From Bacillota bacterium (GTDB lineage Bacteria > Bacillota > Sulfobacillia > JAJZYS01 > JAJYTV01), in NCBI GenBank assembly GCA_021810725.1, contig JAJZIE010000106.1, positions 1-8,318 of the forward strand: a stretch of DNA of 8,318 nucleotides. The letters are read 5' to 3'. Each line of letters begins with the position of its first letter. The first letter of the stretch is position 1. Positions 5,391 to 8,318 of the stretch are shown here, piece by piece. The notes below the pieces were generated by a model that worked only from the letters and a program-made list of their open reading frames with translations, ran no database searches and was not told the DNA's origin. The position numbers and the translations under genes were made by a program.

Positions 5391-6254
5391 TTGCAGGTCG
5401 TGGCGCTCGTAGGGCCGAGCGGCACCGGCAAGAGCCATCGGGCGTCTCTTGTCGCGATCCAGCGCGGCGCCGAGGCGATCATCGACGACGGACTCCTGGT
5501 GCGCGAGGGCAAGATCCTCGCCGGGGAGTCCGCGAAGCGTGCCCCGTCCAAGCTGGCCGCCGTGCGGCGCGCCATCTTCGCGGATCCCGAGGACGCCCAG
5601 GCGATGCGCCGGCGCCTCGGCGAGATCGCGCCGAAGCGCGTGCTGGTGCTCGGCACGTCGCTCGGCATGGTGCGGCGCATCTGCGAGGTGCTAGGCCTGC
5701 CGCAGCCGGCGGAAGTGGTGCACATCGAGGACATTGCGAGTCCGGAGGAGATCCTCCACGCCCAGCAGATCCGCCGCGAGCAGGGCAAGCATGTCATCCC
5801 GGCGCCGATCGTCGAGGTGAAGCGCACGTTCTCCGGCTACCTCGTCGACCCGCTGCGCTTCATCCTGCGCGGCAGCGGCGGCCAACGCCGCGCGATGGTG
5901 ATCGAGAAGTCGGTTGTGCGACCGACCTGGAGCTACCTCGGTCGCTTCACGATCGACGACATGGCGGTGTCGGCGATCGCGGCCCACGCCGCGGAGGAAG
6001 TGGAAGGCATCGCGAAGGTGCGGCGCGTGGCGATGGAGACCTGGGCCGAAGGGCTCGTCCTGCACCTCGACGTCACGGTCGTGTTCGGCCACCACCTGCC
6101 GACCGCTCTCGGTCGCGCCCGCGACCGTGTGCGGCAGATGGTGGAGCAGATGACCGCGCAGAACGTGCTGACCGCCAACATCACGGCCCGGCGGGTGGAA
6201 CTGCCGCAGGACGAGGAAGGCCGCCCCGCCGGCGAAGGCGCAACGAGACCTTAA
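5391..6254 (+). CDS. Uncharacterised fusion: P-loop NTPase domain plus Gls24/Asp23 domain
   Basis: A 287-residue soluble protein with two parts. Residues 1 to about 160 form a P-loop NTPase-like domain: Walker A GPSGTGKS at 8-15, AIIDDGLLV near 29-37, a hydrophobic strand VLVLGTS at 84-90 and IEDI at 112-115. Residues about 183-271 match the Gls24/Asp23 (alkaline shock protein) domain: GRFTIDDMAVSAIAAHA, then EEVEGIAKV, then two amphipathic strands and a helix. Stand-alone Gls24 proteins in Firmicutes (YloU, YqhY, Asp23) relate to envelope stress or lipid metabolism. I do not recognise a characterised protein with this architecture, so the function is unassigned. The TTG start lies 10 bases after AGAAGGA and puts the P-loop at residue 8. 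An ATG at 5328 would add 21 residues, lacks a ribosome-binding site and overlaps a likely -10 element. It stands between aroH and phoP. Confidence 0.85.
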   Translation: MQVVALVGPSGTGKSHRASLVAIQRGAEAIIDDGLLVREGKILAGESAKRAPSKLAAVRRAIFADPEDAQAMRRRLGEIAPKRVLVLGTSLGMVRRICEVLGLPQPAEVVHIEDIASPEEILHAQQIRREQGKHVIPAPIVEVKRTFSGYLVDPLRFILRGSGGQRRAMVIEKSVVRPTWSYLGRFTIDDMAVSAIAAHAAEEVEGIAKVRRVAMETWAEGLVLHLDVTVVFGHHLPTALGRARDRVRQMVEQMTAQNVLTANITARRVELPQDEEGRPAGEGATRP

Positions 6255-6304
6255 CTTTTTTCCGCCATGATGCGGACAAGGCCTCATCTGGCAGGGGAGG
6301 GACC

Positions 6305-6985
6305 GTGGTGGCCCGTCAGGGCACCGTCCTGATCGTCGAGGACGAGGAAGCGATCCGCGATCTGGTGGCGTTCCATCTCGAGACGGCGGGGTTCCAGGTG
6401 ATCCAGGCCGAGGACGGCGAGGAGGGCCTGCGCCAGGCGCTCGACGAGGCGCCGGACCTCGTGCTCCTCGACCTGATGCTGCCGCGTCTGGACGGCGTCG
6501 CATTGCTGCGTGCCCTGCGGCGCCTAAGCCGCGTGCCGGTCATCATGCTCACGGCACGCACGGAGGAGGCGGACCGGGTGCGCGGGCTCGAGCTCGGCGC
6601 CGACGACTACGTCGGCAAGCCGTTCTCGCCGCGCGAACTCGTCGCCCGGGTCAAGGCGGTGCTGAGGCGCACCGATCCGCCGACCGACCGTCTGGCGGCC
6701 GGGGGCGTCGAGATCGACCTCCAGGCGCACCGCTGCTACGTGCAGGGGCGAGAGCGCGAGCTGACCCTGACCGAGTTCGGGCTGCTGCAGACCCTGATGG
6801 AGCGGCCGGGTCAGGTGCTGACCCGCGAGATGCTGCTCGAGAAGGTCTGGGGCTACGACTATTACGGCGACGCGCGCACGGTGGACGTGCACGTGCGCCA
6901 TCTCCGGGAGAAGGTGGAGGCGGAACCCTCGCGCCCGCGACTGATCGAGACGGTGCGCGGCGTCGGCTACCGCTTCGCTCCGTGA
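6305..6985 (+). CDS. phoP: OmpR-family response regulator, PhoP-like
   Basis: DNA-binding regulator phosphorylated by the kinase encoded next. The 226-residue protein has a receiver domain (about 6-121): acidic pocket Glu12 and Asp13, phospho-acceptor Asp56 in LVLLDLMLP, Thr83 in MLTART, and Lys105 in GKPF. The OmpR-type winged helix spans about 127-225, with LTEFGLLQTLMERPGQVLTREMLLEKVW, the recognition-helix segment RTVDVHVRHLREKVE and the closing wing RGVGYRF. Two adjacent GTG codons (6305, 6308) follow GGGGAGG (6294-6300); the second gives the more usual spacing of 7, so the protein may start one codon later. Its stop overlaps the kinase start by 4 bases, implying translational coupling. 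Naming it PhoP rests on the PhoR-like partner; another OmpR-type pair is possible. Confidence 0.9.
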   Translation: MVARQGTVLIVEDEEAIRDLVAFHLETAGFQVIQAEDGEEGLRQALDEAPDLVLLDLMLPRLDGVALLRALRRLSRVPVIMLTARTEEADRVRGLELGADDYVGKPFSPRELVARVKAVLRRTDPPTDRLAAGGVEIDLQAHRCYVQGRERELTLTEFGLLQTLMERPGQVLTREMLLEKVWGYDYYGDARTVDVHVRHLREKVEAEPSRPRLIETVRGVGYRFAP

Positions 6986-8238
6986 CGGCCGCCTGGCTGC
7001 TCGTCGGCATCCTCCTGGGGCTGGCGATCGGCGCCCTCCTGGCGATGCTGCTGCGGCGGCGCGCCCTGCGCGAGTTCGACCTCGCGCTGGGGGCGCTCGC
7101 GGCGCTGTCGTCGGGCAGGCAGCCCGAGCGGTTCTACGCGCCGCAGGGCAACCTCGCCGAGCGCGAGGAGAGGTTCAACGAGGTGCTGCAGCAGCTTGGC
7201 GAGCGCCTCGATGCCCTGGAGCTCGACCGCATGCGCTTTCTCGCGATCATTCGCAACCTGCGGTCCGGCGTGGTGCTGCTCGACGCGCGGCGCCGCGTGC
7301 AGGTGATCAATCCGGCGGCGGAACGCATCTTCGGCGTCTGGGCGCCGGAGGTGGAGCAGACCTACCATCTCGCCATGACCCACACCTACGCCCTCGAGTC
7401 CGCCCTGGACGAAGTGGAGAAGGGCGAGGTGCTGCAGCTCGAGCGGCGCGAGGCGGGTCGCACGCTGCAGATCGACCTCGCGCCGGTGCCCGGTACGGGC
7501 GGCACGCTGCTCGTGGTGCACGACGTCACGGAGGAGCGGCGCCTTTTGGAGATCCGCAGCCAGTTCGTGGCCAACGTGTCGCACGAGCTGCGGACGCCGC
7601 TCACGGTGCTCGGGGGCTTCGCCGAGACCCTCCTGGACGGCGCCGTGGACGAGGGGCACCGCCAGAGGTTCCTGCGGCATATCGCGGAGGAGACGAGGCG
7701 GCTTTCGCTGCTGGTCGACGACCTCTTGCGCCTCGCCGCGATCGAGAGCGGGCGCGAGCGTCCCGAGCGGACCCGGGTGGACATCCTGGAGCTGGCGCGG
7801 GCGGTCGCGGAGCGCTACGGCCCCGAGACCCAGGCCCGCGGCGTCGCGCTCGGGGTGGAGGGCCAACCGGCCATGGCGATCACCGACCGCGATCGCATCG
7901 AGGGCATCCTGATCTCCTTGATCGACAACGCCGTCAAGTACACGCAGGACGGCGGTCATGTCACGGTGCGGGTGAGCGCCGCGGCCGGCCAGGCCGAACT
8001 GACGGTGGCGGACGACGGTCCCGGCATCCCTGAGGCCGACCTGCCGCACATCTTCGAGCGCTTCTACCGCGTGGACCGCTCGCGCCAGCGCGCGACGGGC
8101 GGATCGGGCCTCGGGCTTGCCATCGCGCGCCATCTCGCGCTCTCCGTCGGCGCCGAGCTGACCGTCGAGAGCGAGCTTGGGCGCGGCAGCGCGTTCCACC
8201 TGCGCATACCGGGCATGGCCAAGGCCACCGATGCATAG
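6982..8238 (+). CDS. phoR: PAS-containing sensor histidine kinase, PhoR-like
   Basis: Membrane-anchored kinase expected to phosphorylate the regulator encoded upstream. The 418-residue chain has one hydrophobic segment at about 4-24, followed by RRR, so the rest is cytoplasmic and there is no second helix or extracellular sensor domain. A charged helical linker (28-80) leads to a PAS domain (about 85-185, VVLLDARRRVQVINPAAERIFG). The HisKA helix carries phospho-acceptor His201 in FVANVSHELRTPL. The ATPase domain has the N box with Asn316 (LIDNAVKY), G1 DDGPGIP at 344-350, the F box FERFYRVD at 358-365 and G2 GGSGLGLA at 373-380. The segment after the histidine, LGGFAETLLDGA, resembles PhoR kinases. 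The GTG start overlaps the phoP stop as GTGA. A phosphate role is inferred from this resemblance, not shown. Confidence 0.9.
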   Translation: MTAAWLLVGILLGLAIGALLAMLLRRRALREFDLALGALAALSSGRQPERFYAPQGNLAEREERFNEVLQQLGERLDALELDRMRFLAIIRNLRSGVVLLDARRRVQVINPAAERIFGVWAPEVEQTYHLAMTHTYALESALDEVEKGEVLQLERREAGRTLQIDLAPVPGTGGTLLVVHDVTEERRLLEIRSQFVANVSHELRTPLTVLGGFAETLLDGAVDEGHRQRFLRHIAEETRRLSLLVDDLLRLAAIESGRERPERTRVDILELARAVAERYGPETQARGVALGVEGQPAMAITDRDRIEGILISLIDNAVKYTQDGGHVTVRVSAAAGQAELTVADDGPGIPEADLPHIFERFYRVDRSRQRATGGSGLGLAIARHLALSVGAELTVESELGRGSAFHLRIPGMAKATDA

Positions 8239-8261
8239 GTCGGGAGCGCGGAGGGCTGCCT

Positions 8262-8318
8262 TTGCAGCGCTTTCTCGACTTCTGGCGGATCGGGCTCGCC
8301 CTGCTTTCGTTGGTCATT
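8262..8318 (+). CDS. Start of a gene truncated by the window edge, hydrophobic N-terminus
   Basis: A TTG at 8262 follows GGAGGG (8250-8255) with a 6-base gap and opens a frame that stays open to the end: MQRFLDFWRIGLALLSLVI, 19 residues. The run from residue 10 onward is hydrophobic after an arginine, as in a signal peptide or first membrane helix. It starts 23 bases after phoR on the same strand, so it may be in the same operon. A phosphate-transport component (Pst) would be the usual neighbour of phoPR, but nothing in these residues proves it. Confidence 0.5.
   Translation, partial: MQRFLDFWRIGLALLSLVI

Noticed and set aside
6251..6256. TTAACT as a PhoP-binding Pho box before phoP
   Set aside because: Only one copy is present and no second repeat occurs at 11-base spacing; part of it is the upstream stop codon.
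6255..6276. T6 run and small hairpin after the Gls24-fusion stop as an intrinsic terminator
   Set aside because: The T-run precedes the 5-bp hairpin on the plus strand, the wrong order for a terminator, and no strong stem lies immediately upstream of the T-run.
6967..8199. Minus-strand open frame of about 410 codons opposite phoR
   Set aside because: It is the antisense of a kinase with all conserved boxes; composition is His/Arg/Leu-rich and domain-free.

Overview
The window is a GC-rich chromosomal segment (roughly 70% GC by eye) holding ordinary, intact genes on both strands. A Tlp-type small acid-soluble spore protein, a Bacillus-type AroH chorismate mutase, a Gls24/Asp23 domain and a PhoP/PhoR-like pair together point to a GC-rich, endospore-forming Firmicute of the Symbiobacterium/Thermaerobacter/Limnochorda kind. 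That placement is inference from gene content. I see no insertion sequence, phage gene, tRNA, rRNA, CRISPR array or other sign of a recently acquired island.

Left part (1-3568): a Y-family DNA polymerase IV (dinB, minus strand) diverges from tlp (plus strand). A 196-base intergenic stretch between them carries a perfect 13-bp inverted repeat, extendable to 15 pairs. tlp converges on asnB (minus strand, glutamine-dependent asparagine synthetase), with a 10-bp hairpin at the junction.

Middle part (3569-5301): asnB diverges from a tightly packed plus-strand run: a small hotdog-fold acyl-CoA thioesterase, tyrA (prephenate dehydrogenase) and aroH (chorismate mutase). tyrA and aroH overlap by 11 bases. 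Together they encode chorismate to prephenate to 4-hydroxyphenylpyruvate, the tyrosine branch of aromatic biosynthesis.

Right part (5302-8318): a possible extended -10 promoter and a strong leader hairpin precede an uncharacterised fusion of an N-terminal P-loop NTPase domain to a C-terminal Gls24/Asp23 domain. A two-component system follows, an OmpR-type regulator and a PAS histidine kinase (PhoP/PhoR-like) overlapping by 4 bases. The window ends in the first 19 codons of another gene with a hydrophobic N-terminus.

The observations most worth checking are the P-loop/Gls24 fusion and its leader, the inverted repeat between dinB and tlp, and the lack of any ATG, GTG or TTG codon that would include the catalytic aspartate of dinB. 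Non-ATG starts dominate throughout. I did not find a clearly new multi-gene system.
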